A DNA stretch of 59,886 nucleotides, taken from Novosphingobium colocasiae (GTDB lineage Bacteria > Pseudomonadota > Alphaproteobacteria > Sphingomonadales > Sphingomonadaceae). The notes beneath the pieces were generated by a model. The model worked only from the letters and a program-made list of their open reading frames with translations. It was not told the DNA's origin and made no database searches. Shown here piece by piece: positions 18,422 to 27,516 of the stretch. The DNA lies in the NCBI RefSeq assembly GCF_014652555.1, contig NZ_BMZA01000006.1:1-59886 (forward strand). The letters run 5' to 3'. The position numbers were made by a program, and so were the translations under genes. The number at the start of each line of letters is the position of its first letter. The first letter of the stretch is position 1.

Positions 18422-19831
18422 ATGGCTAGTGCAAAGGACGTCCTCAAAAGGATCAAGGACGAGGAAATCGAGTGGGTTGACCTGCGCTTCACCGACCCGA
18501 AGGGCAAGTGGCAGCACCTGACGATGTGCGCCGGCGTCCTCGGTGAGGACGAGCTGGAAGACGGCCTGATGTTCGACGGTTCGTCGATCGAAGGCTGGAA
18601 GGCCATCAACGAATCGGACATGATCCTTAAGCCCGACCTTGAAGCGATCTACACCGACCCGTTCTCGGCCACGCCGATGCTGATCGTGTGCTGCGACATC
18701 GTCGAGCCGTCGACCGGCGAACTCTACGCCCGCGACCCGCGTTCGACCGCCAAGCGCGCCGAAGCGTTCGTGAAGTCGGCCGGTTTCGGCGACACCGTCT
18801 ATGTCGGCCCCGAAGCCGAATTCTTCATGTTCGACGACGTGAAGTTCTATGACGGCTACGAAGGCAACGGCTTCAAGATCGACGACATCGAACTGCCGGG
18901 CAACTCCGACAAGTCCTACGACACCGGCAACCTCGGCCACCGTCCGCGCGCCAAGGGCGGCTACTTCCCGGTCGCGCCGGTCGATCACTGCGTCGACATC
19001 CGCGCCGAGATGGTCTCGACCATGCTCGAAATGGGCCTGCCCTGTGACAAGCACCACCACGAAGTGGCCGCGGCGCAGCACGAACTGGGCCTGACCTTCG
19101 GCAAGCTGGTCACCACCGCCGACCGCATGCAGGTCTACAAGTATGTCGTCCAGATGGTCGCCAACTCGTGGGGCAAGTCGGCGACGTTCATGCCCAAGCC
19201 GATCATGAAGGACAACGGATCGGGCATGCACACGCATATCTCGATCTGGAACGGCGGCGAGAACACCTTCGCCGGCAACGGCTATGCCGGCCTGTCGGAC
19301 ACCTGCCTGTACTTCATCGGCGGCGTCATCAAGCACGCCAAGGCGCTCAACGCCTTCACCAATCCGACCACCAACAGCTACAAGCGTCTGGTGCCGGGCT
19401 ATGAAGCGCCGGTGCTGCTGGCCTATTCGGCCCGTAACCGCTCGGCCTCGTGCCGCATCCCCTATGGTTCGGGCACCAAGGCCAAGCGCGTGGAATTCCG
19501 TTTCCCCGACGCGATGGCCAACCCGTACCTGTGCTACGCCTCGCTGCTGATGGCGGGCCTCGATGGCATCAAGAACAAGATCCATCCGGGCGAAGCCATG
19601 GACAAGAACCTCTACGATCTGCCGCCGGCCGAACTCGCCGAAGTGCCGACCGTCTGCGGTTCGCTGCGCGAAGCGCTGGACGCGCTGTCGGCCGACCACG
19701 CCTTCCTGCTCGAAGGCGGCGTGTTCACCGAAGACCAGATCGAAGCCTATCTCGAACTCAAGTGGCCCGAAGTGCTGCGCTGGGAAACCACGCCGGCCGC
19801 GTGCGAGTTCGACATGTACTACAGCCTCTGA
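18422..19831 (+). CDS. glnA: Glutamine synthetase type I
   Basis: Dodecameric enzyme making glutamine from glutamate, ammonia and ATP. With the ATG at 18422 it has 469 residues, the normal GSI-beta length, and the family-like N-terminus [20 protein letters not shown]; an ATG two codons upstream (18416) is also possible after GGAGAACC. Motifs: [41 protein letters not shown] and the adenylylation site NLYDLPPAE (Tyr about 398), so GlnE-type control is expected. Terminator follows at 19867. Confidence 0.97.
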   Translation: MASAKDVLKRIKDEEIEWVDLRFTDPKGKWQHLTMCAGVLGEDELEDGLMFDGSSIEGWKAINESDMILKPDLEAIYTDPFSATPMLIVCCDIVEPSTGELYARDPRSTAKRAEAFVKSAGFGDTVYVGPEAEFFMFDDVKFYDGYEGNGFKIDDIELPGNSDKSYDTGNLGHRPRAKGGYFPVAPVDHCVDIRAEMVSTMLEMGLPCDKHHHEVAAAQHELGLTFGKLVTTADRMQVYKYVVQMVANSWGKSATFMPKPIMKDNGSGMHTHISIWNGGENTFAGNGYAGLSDTCLYFIGGVIKHAKALNAFTNPTTNSYKRLVPGYEAPVLLAYSARNRSASCRIPYGSGTKAKRVEFRFPDAMANPYLCYASLLMAGLDGIKNKIHPGEAMDKNLYDLPPAELAEVPTVCGSLREALDALSADHAFLLEGGVFTEDQIEAYLELKWPEVLRWETTPAACEFDMYYSL

Positions 19832-19866
19832 TCCATCGGGTCAGCGGGCGACACAGTCGCCGAGTG

Positions 19867-19901
19867 GGGCGTCCGGAGCAATCCGGGCGCCCTTTCGCTT
19901 T
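19867..19901 (+). terminator. Terminator of the glnB-glnA transcript
   Basis: GGGCGTCCGG (19867-19876) pairs with CCGGGCGCCC (19883-19892) over loop AGCAAT (one G-U pair), followed by TTTCGCTTT. Confidence 0.75.
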
Positions 19902-19904
19902 GGA

Positions 19905-19941
19905 GGGACAACGGCAAGCTGCCGGGGCTTGCCGTTGTCCC
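19905..19941. repeat. Perfect 15-bp hairpin
   Basis: GGGACAACGGCAAGC (19905-19919) is exactly reversed at 19927-19941 with a 7-base loop TGCCGGG. There is no T run, and it lies just after the glnA terminator and just before a gene remnant. Such long perfect stems are typical of REP-like intergenic elements or mark insertion/deletion endpoints. Confidence 0.7.
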
Positions 19942-19980
19942 CGACGGCTGGCGAGCGCGCCGACTCTGCGCGGCCCGGCC

Positions 19981-20130
19981 GCGTTGCCGCTATCGCTGAT
20001 GGCAGAACTGGCCGAGGCGTTCGAGGAGAGCCCGCTGCCGTTCAAGGTCGATCTGGTCGATCGCGCCACCGTGAACGCCGCCTTCGGCGCGATCATCGAC
20101 GCGACAGCGCGGCCTTTTCCCAGACGATAG
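19981..20130 (+). pseudogene. C-terminal remnant of a minimal nucleotidyltransferase (MNT)
   Basis: The frame reads ALPLSLMAELAEAFEESPLPFK, then VDLVDRATVNAAFGAIIDA and stops at 20130. This closely resembles the end of MntA-type minimal nucleotidyltransferases, where a sequence like EESDLPFKVDVVD follows the catalytic GS...DxD region. The catalytic part is absent; upstream is the 15-bp hairpin and the glnA terminator. An ATG at 19999 exists but without ribosome-binding site. Best read as a decayed gene, perhaps left from a HEPN/MNT toxin-antitoxin locus. Confidence 0.6.
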
Positions 20131-20137
20131 CCGCCCG

Positions 20138-20995
20138 TCAGCGGGCGCTGTGGATCGGGGCCATCCCGTCCTTGCCGGGGCCGTCTCCGGCCAGAGTACC
20201 ATCCTTGGTGCGCTGGCGCGGGTTGCGGGCGGCGGCGGCGATCAGGCGGTCCTGATCTTCGGCCGAAAGCCGCTCCCAGCCGTTGCGGCCGAGCTTTTCC
20301 ATCGGCCGGTAGCGCACCTTGTACTGCATGGGGGCAGAACCTTCGACCCAGTAGCCGAGGTAGACATAGGCCAGTCCCAGTTCCTGCGCCCGCTGGATAT
20401 GGTCGAGGATGATATAGTTGCCGAGCCCCTGACGATCCGGAAGATGCGGATCGTAGAAGCTGTAGATCATCGACAGGCCATCGCACTGGCGATCGGTGAG
20501 GCAGGCCCCGACCAGCCGGCCCGGGGTGACGCCGTCGGCCGATGGCTCTCGATATTCGACCAGATAGCTGGTGACCGGGGTATGCTCGACCATGTCGGCA
20601 TAATCGACCTCGTCCATCGCCGTCATCCCGCCTTCGGGGTGCCGGACGGAGAGGTAGCGGCGCAACAGATCGAACTGTTCGCTGGTCGACCAGGGACGAC
20701 AGACGGTAACCACCAGCCCGGCGTTGCGCTTGATAGCCCGTTTCTGGCTGTCCGACGGCATGAAGGCATCGGCGACGACGCGGACCGAAACGCAGGCGCT
20801 GCAATCGAGGCACGAAGGGCGGTAGGCGACGGTCTGGCTGCGGCGAAAGCCGATGCGGCCCAGAGCATCGTTCAGGGTGTCCGCGTGCGGGCCCTTCAAC
20901 TCGGTGAACACCTTGCGCTCGCTGCGCCCCGGCAGATAGGGACACGGTGCCGGGCTGGTCACGAAAAACCTGGGAAAGCGAACCGGGGCCGTCAC
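20138..20995 (-). CDS. bpt: Aspartate/glutamate leucyltransferase (Bpt/Ate family)
   Basis: Transfers Leu (or Arg) from aminoacyl-tRNA to N-terminal Asp/Glu, creating an N-degron for ClpS-ClpAP. The 285-residue product has the N-terminal [16 protein letters not shown], the Cys-rich [15 protein letters not shown], and the GNAT-like [17 protein letters not shown]. The C-terminal ~30 residues are low complexity. Transcribed opposite to glnA; clpA is also in this window but distant. Bpt versus arginyl specificity is by family analogy. Confidence 0.9.
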   Translation of the reverse strand: MTAPVRFPRFFVTSPAPCPYLPGRSERKVFTELKGPHADTLNDALGRIGFRRSQTVAYRPSCLDCSACVSVRVVADAFMPSDSQKRAIKRNAGLVVTVCRPWSTSEQFDLLRRYLSVRHPEGGMTAMDEVDYADMVEHTPVTSYLVEYREPSADGVTPGRLVGACLTDRQCDGLSMIYSFYDPHLPDRQGLGNYIILDHIQRAQELGLAYVYLGYWVEGSAPMQYKVRYRPMEKLGRNGWERLSAEDQDRLIAAAARNPRQRTKDGTLAGDGPGKDGMAPIHSAR

Positions 20996-21122
20996 GAGAG
21001 GCGTCTCTTCCTTACCGTTAACCGAGGCTTGAGGTCCTCTTGTCAGCGACTATGCCTGCGCGCCGGGGACGTTGAAAGTCTTTTAACCACGAATTCGACG
21101 CCAACCGCTGGCACGGCACGCC

Positions 21123-21145
21123 ATCGCGTCGCTTTTCGACGCGAT
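21123..21145. repeat. Perfect 9-bp hairpin downstream of ilvA
   Basis: ATCGCGTCG-CTTTT-CGACGCGAT lies between the 3' end of ilvA and the 5' end of bpt (both minus strand). No strong T run follows in either direction. It may act as a 3'-end stabiliser or weak terminator for ilvA. Confidence 0.5.
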
Positions 21146-21227
21146 TGTCCCGCAACGGGTCGCCCTGTTTTCAGTGTCTTAGCTTGTTCTGCGCTGCCTA
21201 GGGAAAAGCGCGTAGTGAGAGCCGGAT

Positions 21228-22481
21228 CTACTCGGCTTCGACCCGGCTGACCTCGTAGCCTTCGCGCCTCAGGGCAGCGATCAGCGCTTCGAGCTGTTCG
21301 CGATCGCGGGCCTCGCACTCGATCTCGGTCACCAGGCCCTTGGCCGGCAGGTGCGTGAAGATGCGCTGGTGGAAGACCTCGATGATATTGACGTTGTACT
21401 GGTGGAACACCTTGGCGACGCGGAACAGCGCGCCGGCGCGGTCCTGAAGGCCGATCTTGAGCCGCGCCAGCCGCCCGGAACGCGCCAGGTCGCGCAGCAG
21501 CACATTGGCGAGCAGCCGCATGTCCATGTTGCCGCCGGACAGCACCAGGCCCACCTTGCGGCCCTTGAACAGATCGGGGTTGGTCAGCACCGCTGCCAGG
21601 CCGGTGGCCCCTGCACCTTCGACCAGCGTCTTTTCGATCTGCAGCAGCAACGCCACCGATCCTTCGATATCGGCTTCGCGCACCAACAGGAAATCGTCGA
21701 GCAGACGGCGCAGCACTTGCGAGGTGAACAAGCCCGGCGAGAACACGGCGATGCCTTCGGCCAGGGTATCGCCGCCGATCGGCAGGTTGGTGCCCTTGAT
21801 GAGGTTGTACATCGAAGGATAGAGCTGCGCTTCCACGCCGACTAGACCGATATCCGGCTTCATCGCGCGGGCGATCGTGCCCATCCCCGCCGCCAGCCCG
21901 CCGCCGCCCACCGGCACCACCAGCATGTCGAGTTCGGGGACGTCCTCCAGCATTTCCAGCGCCACGGTGCCCTGCCCGGCAGCGACATGCGGGTGATCGA
22001 ACGGGTGCACGAAGGTCAGCCCCAGTTCGCCTTCCAGCTTGCGGGCATGGGCATAGGCCTCGTCGAAGCTCTCGCCTTCGAGCACGACCTTGCCGCCCAC
22101 GCTTTCGGTCTGCATGACCTTCACCAGCGGCGTGGTCTTGGGCATGACGATGGTGACGGGCACCTGGAGCTGGGTGCCGTGATAGCTCAGTCCCTGCGCA
22201 TGGTTGCCCGCCGATGCGGCGATGACACCGCGTGCCCGGCTGGCATCGGAAAGCTGCAGCAGCGCGTTCAGCGCCCCACGCTCCTTGTAGGCGGCGGTGA
22301 ATTGCAGGTTCTCGAACTTGCACCAGATTTCCGCGCCGGTAATCGCGCTCAGCGTCTTGGAATGAAGCGTTGGCGTGCGCACGATGCGGCCGGCAATGCG
22401 CTGCGCGGCGGCGCGCACGTCATCGGCGGACAGGAGGGCGTCGAGGGCCCCGGCTTCGGCGTTGGCAACAGGCTTTTCCAT
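21228..22481 (-). CDS. ilvA: Threonine ammonia-lyase with C-terminal ACT domain
   Basis: PLP enzyme deaminating threonine to 2-oxobutanoate, the first step to isoleucine. The 417-residue protein has the PLP lysine in FTAAYKERGALN (about residue 66), the glycine-rich VPVGGGGLAAGM and SGGNMDM, and a single C-terminal ACT domain (from about 335, LKIGLQDRAGALFRVAKVF). The single ACT domain marks the shorter class, with weaker or different allostery than the long E. coli biosynthetic IlvA. Divergent from the dehydrogenase at 22594. Confidence 0.93.
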   Translation of the reverse strand: MEKPVANAEAGALDALLSADDVRAAAQRIAGRIVRTPTLHSKTLSAITGAEIWCKFENLQFTAAYKERGALNALLQLSDASRARGVIAASAGNHAQGLSYHGTQLQVPVTIVMPKTTPLVKVMQTESVGGKVVLEGESFDEAYAHARKLEGELGLTFVHPFDHPHVAAGQGTVALEMLEDVPELDMLVVPVGGGGLAAGMGTIARAMKPDIGLVGVEAQLYPSMYNLIKGTNLPIGGDTLAEGIAVFSPGLFTSQVLRRLLDDFLLVREADIEGSVALLLQIEKTLVEGAGATGLAAVLTNPDLFKGRKVGLVLSGGNMDMRLLANVLLRDLARSGRLARLKIGLQDRAGALFRVAKVFHQYNVNIIEVFHQRIFTHLPAKGLVTEIECEARDREQLEALIAALRREGYEVSRVEAE

Positions 22482-22593
22482 CGCCGCGCCGACTAGCCCA
22501 AACTGGTCAAAAAAGAAAGCGCATCGCTGCCACGCATCGCGCGTTCCGGTTTGCGGCTTGCATTCGTCGCCAAACCGCTAGAACAGAGTGGCC

Positions 22594-23490
22594 ATGAGCG
22601 AACCGCGCAAAGTTTCCTTCCTGGGCCTTGGCGTGATGGGCGGCGAAATAGCCCGCCACATCGCCCGGGCCGGTCACGAACTGACAATCTACAACCGCAC
22701 GCCGCTACGGCGCGACAAGTGGCTGCAGGCCAACCCCGACCTCACGGCCCGCGTCGCCACGAACCCCGCCGAAGCCGCCGAGGGGGCGGACGTGGTGATT
22801 ACCTGCGTCGGTAACGACGATGACCTCGCCGATGTCGTGCTGGGTCCGAACGGGGTGTTCCGCTCGATCCGGCGCGGGGCCACCTTCATCGATCACACCA
22901 CCGTTTCGGCGCGCATCGCCCGGCAGATCTCGGTCGAGGCGCGCGATCTTCAGGTTCACTGCGTCGATGCGCCGATGACCGGATCGCAGATCGGCGCGCA
23001 ACGCGGCACGCTCACCGTGATGTGCGGCGGCCGCAAAGACGCGATCGAGGCGGCGCGCCCGGTGATGGAGGCCTATTCGGCGCGGATCGTCCACGTCGGC
23101 AAGGCGGGATCGGGGCAGATCACCAAGATGGCCTGCCAGATCTGCATCGCCGGCAATGTCGCCGCGCTGGCCGAGGCGGTGCGCTTCGCGCAGGCCAGCC
23201 ATCTCGATATGGACAAGGTCTATGAGGCGATATCGGGCGGCGCGGCGCAATCGTGGCAGATGGACAACCGCTGGAAATCGATGGACGAGGACGAGTTCGA
23301 TTTCGGCTTCGCGATCGACTGGATGCGCAAGGACCTTGGCCTCAGCCTGGATGAAGGCCGGGGGCTCGGCCTGTCGCTGCCGGTGGCGGCGCTGATCGAC
23401 CAGTTCTTTGCCGAAATCCAGGCGATCGGCGGCGGCCGGCTCGATACCAGCGCGATCATCAAGCGCCTGCCCCGCCGGGGCCTGCGCTGA
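22594..23490 (+). CDS. Beta-hydroxyacid dehydrogenase (3-hydroxyisobutyrate dehydrogenase-like)
   Basis: NAD(P)-dependent oxidoreductase of 298 residues: N-terminal Rossmann motif FLGLGVMGGEIARHIARAG, cofactor-specificity loop IYNRTPLRRDKW (Arg-rich, suggesting NADPH), substrate motif VDAPMTGSQIGAQRGTL and catalytic Lys in GSGQITKMACQ. Candidates are tartronate-semialdehyde reductase, 3-hydroxyisobutyrate dehydrogenase or a GLYR-type succinic-semialdehyde/glyoxylate reductase; sequence does not decide. ATG at 22594; a GTG six bases upstream is in frame. The amidohydrolase-like gene follows after 11 bases. Confidence 0.87.
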   Translation: MSEPRKVSFLGLGVMGGEIARHIARAGHELTIYNRTPLRRDKWLQANPDLTARVATNPAEAAEGADVVITCVGNDDDLADVVLGPNGVFRSIRRGATFIDHTTVSARIARQISVEARDLQVHCVDAPMTGSQIGAQRGTLTVMCGGRKDAIEAARPVMEAYSARIVHVGKAGSGQITKMACQICIAGNVAALAEAVRFAQASHLDMDKVYEAISGGAAQSWQMDNRWKSMDEDEFDFGFAIDWMRKDLGLSLDEGRGLGLSLPVAALIDQFFAEIQAIGGGRLDTSAIIKRLPRRGLR

Positions 23491-23501
23491 GCGCTGTTCC
23501 C

Positions 23502-25193
23502 ATGGCCCGTTATCCCCTGATGCTGGCCGCGCTGGCCGTGGCTTTGGCCCCGCCTGCGGTGGCGAAGAAACGCCCGCCCGAGCCCGCCCCGGTCGGCACC
23601 CTGATCGACAACATCGTCGGAGAGACGCCTGACGGCAACGGCGGGATCGACCGCTTCGAGGCGATGCTGATCGACACCGACGGGCGGATCATCGCTGTCT
23701 ATCACAAGGGCGAGAGCCGCCCGGCGCGGGTCGCCTACCGGCTCGACGGCGGTGGCAGGGTGGTGGTTCCGGGCTTCATCGATTCGCACGCGCGGGTGAT
23801 GGACACCGGCTTCGCCAGGATCACGCTCGACCTTTCCGCCGCCGGCTCGCTGGCCGAAGCGCTATCGCGGATCACCGCCTGGAGCGCGGCCCATCCCGAC
23901 GCACCCTGGGTGCTGGGCCAGGGCTGGGACGATTCCGGGTGGGCCGATGGTACCCCCACCGCCGCCGCGCTCGACGCCGCGACCGGCAGCCGTCCGGCGT
24001 GGCTGGTGCGCAGCGGCGGCGACGCCGGCTGGGCCAGCAGCGCCGCGCTGACCGCCGCCGGGATCGGCGACGGCACGGCCGACCCGGCAGGCGGGCGGAT
24101 CGAGCGGATCGCCGGTTCGCGACGGGCCAGCGGCCTGCTGGTCGGCACGGCCGCCGCCATTGTCGAAGCCAAGGCCCCGCATCCTCGCCCCGAAGACCGC
24201 GACACTGCCTTCGCCGAAGCCCAGCTCGCCTTCCTGCGCGCCGGGACGACGACCGTGGCCGACATGGGCACCACGATCGAGGACTGGCAATCCTGGCGGC
24301 GTGCGGCCGACCGGGGCGATCTGCGCCTGCGACTGGTTGCCTATGCCGCCAGCGTGAACGACATGACCCTGATCGGTGGGCCCGGCCCCTCGCCGTGGCT
24401 CTATGACGACCGGCTGAAGATGAACGGCCTTCACATCATGCTCGACGGCGCGGTGGCGGTGGCGGGGGCGTGGCTGGCCGCGCCTTATGCCGATGCGCCC
24501 GGATCGAAGGGCCTGCCCCGGATGAACGGTACCCAGTTGGGCAACCTGATGAGCCGGGCGGCAATCGACAATTTCCAGGTTGCGGTCACCGCGCAAGGCG
24601 ACGAAGCGGTCGCCACCCTGCTGGATACCGTGACCGACCTGGCGCAGACCTACAAGGGTGACCGGCGCTGGCGGCTGGAAGGGGCCGAAGTGCTCAGCGC
24701 AGGCGATGTGGAGCGGCTGGCCGGCAGCGGGATCGTGGTTTCGATGCAGCCGCGCCTTTCACCCGAGGCGTCCGCCCGGTACCAGCGTCAGCTTGGAGCG
24801 GAGCGGCGGGGTACCGTGCAGGCCTGGCGCAGCGTGACCGAGCGGGTAGCGTTGCCCGCATTCGGGTCCGGCAGCCCGCCGCTGCCGTCCGCTCCGTTCG
24901 CAACCTTTGCGCTCACCACCACGCGCCCGGAGCAGGCGTTGAGCCGCGAAGCCGCGTTGACCGCGCCGAGCGCAGCGGGCGCGCGGGCGCTGTTCGCCGA
25001 GGACCGGCTAGGCCGCCTCGCCAAGGGCTACCGCGCCGATTTCCTGTTCGTGGATCGCGATCCGCTGCTCGCCCCGGCGGATCAGCTTGCGGGCATCCGG
25101 GTGCTGGAAACCTGGATCGGCGGCAAGCTGGCCTGGTCTGCCGCGCCGGCCACACCGGCGTCAAAAGACGGTGCTACTGCCCCGCCGCGCTGA
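23502..25193 (+). CDS. Exported amidohydrolase-3-like protein lacking metal ligands
   Basis: The 563-residue protein has a signal peptide (about residues 1-21, LALALAPPAVA-type end at PPAVA) and the overall YtcJ-type amidohydrolase layout: a metal-independent beta-sandwich start, VVVPGFIDSHAR, WVLGQGWDDSGW, FLRAGTTTVADMG and the closing LAKGYRADFLFVDRDPL. The catalytic positions are altered: HxH is HAR (His96, Arg98), the usual H-x-x-GD is TAQGDEA, the late QPxH is QPRL, and GSD is GSGSPPLPSA. It probably no longer hydrolyses via a binuclear centre. Likely periplasmic or secreted. Possibly co-transcribed with the dehydrogenase 11 bases upstream. Confidence 0.8.
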   Translation: MARYPLMLAALAVALAPPAVAKKRPPEPAPVGTLIDNIVGETPDGNGGIDRFEAMLIDTDGRIIAVYHKGESRPARVAYRLDGGGRVVVPGFIDSHARVMDTGFARITLDLSAAGSLAEALSRITAWSAAHPDAPWVLGQGWDDSGWADGTPTAAALDAATGSRPAWLVRSGGDAGWASSAALTAAGIGDGTADPAGGRIERIAGSRRASGLLVGTAAAIVEAKAPHPRPEDRDTAFAEAQLAFLRAGTTTVADMGTTIEDWQSWRRAADRGDLRLRLVAYAASVNDMTLIGGPGPSPWLYDDRLKMNGLHIMLDGAVAVAGAWLAAPYADAPGSKGLPRMNGTQLGNLMSRAAIDNFQVAVTAQGDEAVATLLDTVTDLAQTYKGDRRWRLEGAEVLSAGDVERLAGSGIVVSMQPRLSPEASARYQRQLGAERRGTVQAWRSVTERVALPAFGSGSPPLPSAPFATFALTTTRPEQALSREAALTAPSAAGARALFAEDRLGRLAKGYRADFLFVDRDPLLAPADQLAGIRVLETWIGGKLAWSAAPATPASKDGATAPPR

Positions 25194-25195
25194 CG

Positions 25196-25993
25196 CTATT
25201 CGGTTGCCGCCACTTGCGGTGCGGCTTCCTGCTCGGCCTGGGCTCGCCGGTCGCGGCGCTCGGTGAACCACATCAGGATCAGCGTGCCTTCGAACAGCAG
25301 CAGCAGCGGCACCGCCAGCAGAAGCTGCGAGATGACGTCGGGCGGGGTCGCCACCGCCGCGACGATGAAGATTCCGACGATCACGTAGCGGCGCGAGGAT
25401 ACCGCCTGTTCGCGGCTGACGATCCCGGCGCGGTTCAGCAGCATCAGCAGCACCGGCAGCAGGAAGCTGATGCCGAAGGCCAGAATGAACTGCATCACCA
25501 GCGCCAGATAGTCCCCGGTCGCGGGAAGCGCTTCGAGCTGGAGCCCGCCGGTCTCGCCCTGAAAGCCCAGGAAAAAGTGGAACGCGGTGGGCATCACCAC
25601 CAGATAGGCAAGCGCGCCTCCCGCCGTGAACAGTACCGGGGTTGCCAGCAGGAACGGCAGGAACGCCTTCTTTTCCTTGGCATAGAGGCCGGGCGCAACG
25701 AAAGCCCAGAGCTGGTTGGCGATCACCGGGAAACTGATGAAGGTCGCCGCGAACAGCGCCACTTTCACCTCGACGAAGAACGCTTCATACAGCTTGGTGT
25801 AGATCAGCCGCGTCTCGCCCGCCTCCACCAGCGGACGGACGAGGAAAGCGATGATAGTGCGAACGAAATAGAAGCAGACACCGAACGCCAGCGCAAAGGC
25901 GAGGAATGCCCGCAGCAGCCGCGTGCGCAGCTCGACCAGATGTTCGAGCAGCGGTGCCTGCGTTTCGTCTATATCGGAAATCCGGAAAGCCAT
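25196..25993 (-). CDS. tatC: Sec-independent protein translocase TatC
   Basis: Polytopic inner-membrane receptor for twin-arginine signal peptides (265 residues). Conserved N-terminus LLEHLVELRTRLLRAF, FFVEVKVALFAATFISFPVIANQLWAFVAPGLY (split: FFVEVKVALFAA, NQLWAFVAPGLY), FGISFLLPVLL and the ATPPDVISQLLLAVPL segment, with about six membrane helices. Start ATG at 25993, 16 bases after tatB. Ends two bases from the convergent amidohydrolase gene. The C-terminal tail is charged (ERRDRRAQAEQEAA). Confidence 0.96.
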   Translation of the reverse strand: MAFRISDIDETQAPLLEHLVELRTRLLRAFLAFALAFGVCFYFVRTIIAFLVRPLVEAGETRLIYTKLYEAFFVEVKVALFAATFISFPVIANQLWAFVAPGLYAKEKKAFLPFLLATPVLFTAGGALAYLVVMPTAFHFFLGFQGETGGLQLEALPATGDYLALVMQFILAFGISFLLPVLLMLLNRAGIVSREQAVSSRRYVIVGIFIVAAVATPPDVISQLLLAVPLLLLFEGTLILMWFTERRDRRAQAEQEAAPQVAATE

Positions 25994-26009
25994 GGGCGAA
26001 GGGGTCCGA

Positions 26010-26411
26010 TCAGGGAGGCGGCAGCGCGGTGGTTGACGGAGCCGCCACCGGTTCGTCGGCCGGGGGCGCATCCGGGGCAGCCACCGGCGGTGCGATCGGC
26101 TCCATCTCCGTTTCGTGATGGGCGATCTGGCCGAACTGCACAGGGGCTGACTCAACCTCGGCGAGGGTGGGCGTCTGGGGGTGGGCCTTCAGGATCGCCT
26201 CGTTCTGCTCGCGCCACTTGCGCTCCAGCTCCTCCAGCTCCGCTTCGCGCACCATGGCATCGATCCCGGCACGGAAGTGGTTGGAAACCTTGCGCATCTT
26301 GCCGATCCACCGGCCGGCCGTGCGCAGCGCGCGCGGCATATCCTTGGGGCCGATAACGACGACCGCCACGATGACGATCATCAGCAGTTCGGAAGCACCG
26401 ATATCGAACAT
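26010..26411 (-). CDS. tatB: Sec-independent protein translocase TatB
   Basis: The 133-residue product starts MFDIGASELLMIVIVAVVVI, one membrane helix, followed by the GPKDMPRALRTAGRWIGKMR hinge/amphipathic helix and a Pro/Ala-rich acidic tail. With TatC it forms the signal-peptide receptor complex. Middle gene of tatA-tatB-tatC. Confidence 0.94.
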   Translation of the reverse strand: MFDIGASELLMIVIVAVVVIGPKDMPRALRTAGRWIGKMRKVSNHFRAGIDAMVREAELEELERKWREQNEAILKAHPQTPTLAEVESAPVQFGQIAHHETEMEPIAPPVAAPDAPPADEPVAAPSTTALPPP

Positions 26412-26479
26412 CCGGGCCGGTCTTTATGTGCTGCGGGCGTATCCGGCGCGGCGCACCGCGCGGATCGCGACCGGCGGTT

Positions 26480-26734
26480 TCAGGGCTGTTCTGTGCGCGT
26501 TTCCGGCTGCGCCGGCGCGGGCTGCGGATCGACCGGGTGCCCGGCGCTCTGGGCGGTGATCTGGGCCGGCGGCGGCGTGGAAGGCTTGGCTGCCGCTTCC
26601 TCGTTCATGCCGTCCTTGAAGCTTTTGATGCCCTTGCCGAAGTCACCCATGATCTCGGAAACGCGGCCACGTCCGAACAGGATCAGGACGACGAACAGCA
26701 CGATCAGCCAGTGCCAGATGGAAAGGCCACCCAT
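26480..26734 (-). CDS. tatA: Sec-independent protein translocase TatA
   Basis: Pore-forming Tat subunit of 84 residues: [40 protein letters not shown] (shown in part; helix about 5-21, FGRGR then [11 protein letters not shown] amphipathic helix) and a Pro/Gln-rich tail. The ATG at 26734 follows an in-frame upstream extension that lacks family character. 143 bases downstream of scpB and 68 upstream of tatB. Confidence 0.94.
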   Translation of the reverse strand: MGGLSIWHWLIVLFVVLILFGRGRVSEIMGDFGKGIKSFKDGMNEEAAAKPSTPPPAQITAQSAGHPVDPQPAPAQPETRTEQP

Positions 26735-26877
26735 AACTCTCAACTCCGAAGGCACCGGGCCCCATGCCCGCCTGCGCCGATTGGTCCCTGCCGCTAGGGC
26801 CACTTAGGGACAATTTGATGAACTTGCCAGCTTCATGACATTTTCCCGACCGCGCGCCGACAATGGCCGGAGGCGAT

Positions 26878-27516
26878 TCAGTCCGTATCGTCCGCCGCGT
26901 CATCGGGCTCCGCGCCCGACGGCGGGGGCGAGTCGCGGCCCAGCGTCTGTTCTATCATGTCGTCATCGACCGGGTCCAGCAGCCCGGCGGCGCGCAGCTC
27001 GTCGACGCCCGGCAGTTCTTTCAGCGAAGCGAGCCCGAAGTGGGCGAGGAATTCGGGCGTCGTCGCATAGATCACCGGCCGGCCGGGCACTTCGCGGCGG
27101 CCGCTGACGCGCACCCAGCCCGCTTCCATCAGCACGTCGAGCGTGCCCTTGGCGGTCTGCACCCCCCGGATCGCCTCGATCTCGGCACGGCTGACGGGTT
27201 CGTGATAGGCGACGATCGCCAGCACCTCGGTCGCCGCGCGCGAGAGGCGACGCGGCTCTTCCTTCTCGCGGCGCAACAGGTGCGCCAGATCGGGCGCGGT
27301 CTGGAAATGCCACAGGCCCCCGCGCTCGACCAGTTCGATGCCGCGCCCGGCGTAATGCGCCCGCAGCGCGTCCAGCGCCGTGCGCACCGCCCCGGGCGAT
27401 TGCGGCATTCCCAGATGGAGGGCGAGCGCCTGCGCCGCCATCGGCTGTTCGGCCGCGAACAGGGTGGCCTCCACCGCACGGAGGAGCGCATCCTCGCTCG
27501 CCCCATCCCCCGTCAT
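26878..27516 (-). CDS. scpB: Segregation and condensation protein B
   Basis: Kleisin-associated winged-helix subunit of the SMC-ScpAB condensin. The 212-residue protein has tandem winged helices with EATLFAAEQPM, RLSRAATEVLAIVAYHEPVS and RGVQTAKGTLDVLMEAGWV. The ATG at 27516 overlaps the scpA stop (ATGA). The acidic C-terminal tail (SGAEPDDAADDTD) is common in this lineage. Confidence 0.95.
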   Translation of the reverse strand: MTGDGASEDALLRAVEATLFAAEQPMAAQALALHLGMPQSPGAVRTALDALRAHYAGRGIELVERGGLWHFQTAPDLAHLLRREKEEPRRLSRAATEVLAIVAYHEPVSRAEIEAIRGVQTAKGTLDVLMEAGWVRVSGRREVPGRPVIYATTPEFLAHFGLASLKELPGVDELRAAGLLDPVDDDMIEQTLGRDSPPPSGAEPDDAADDTD

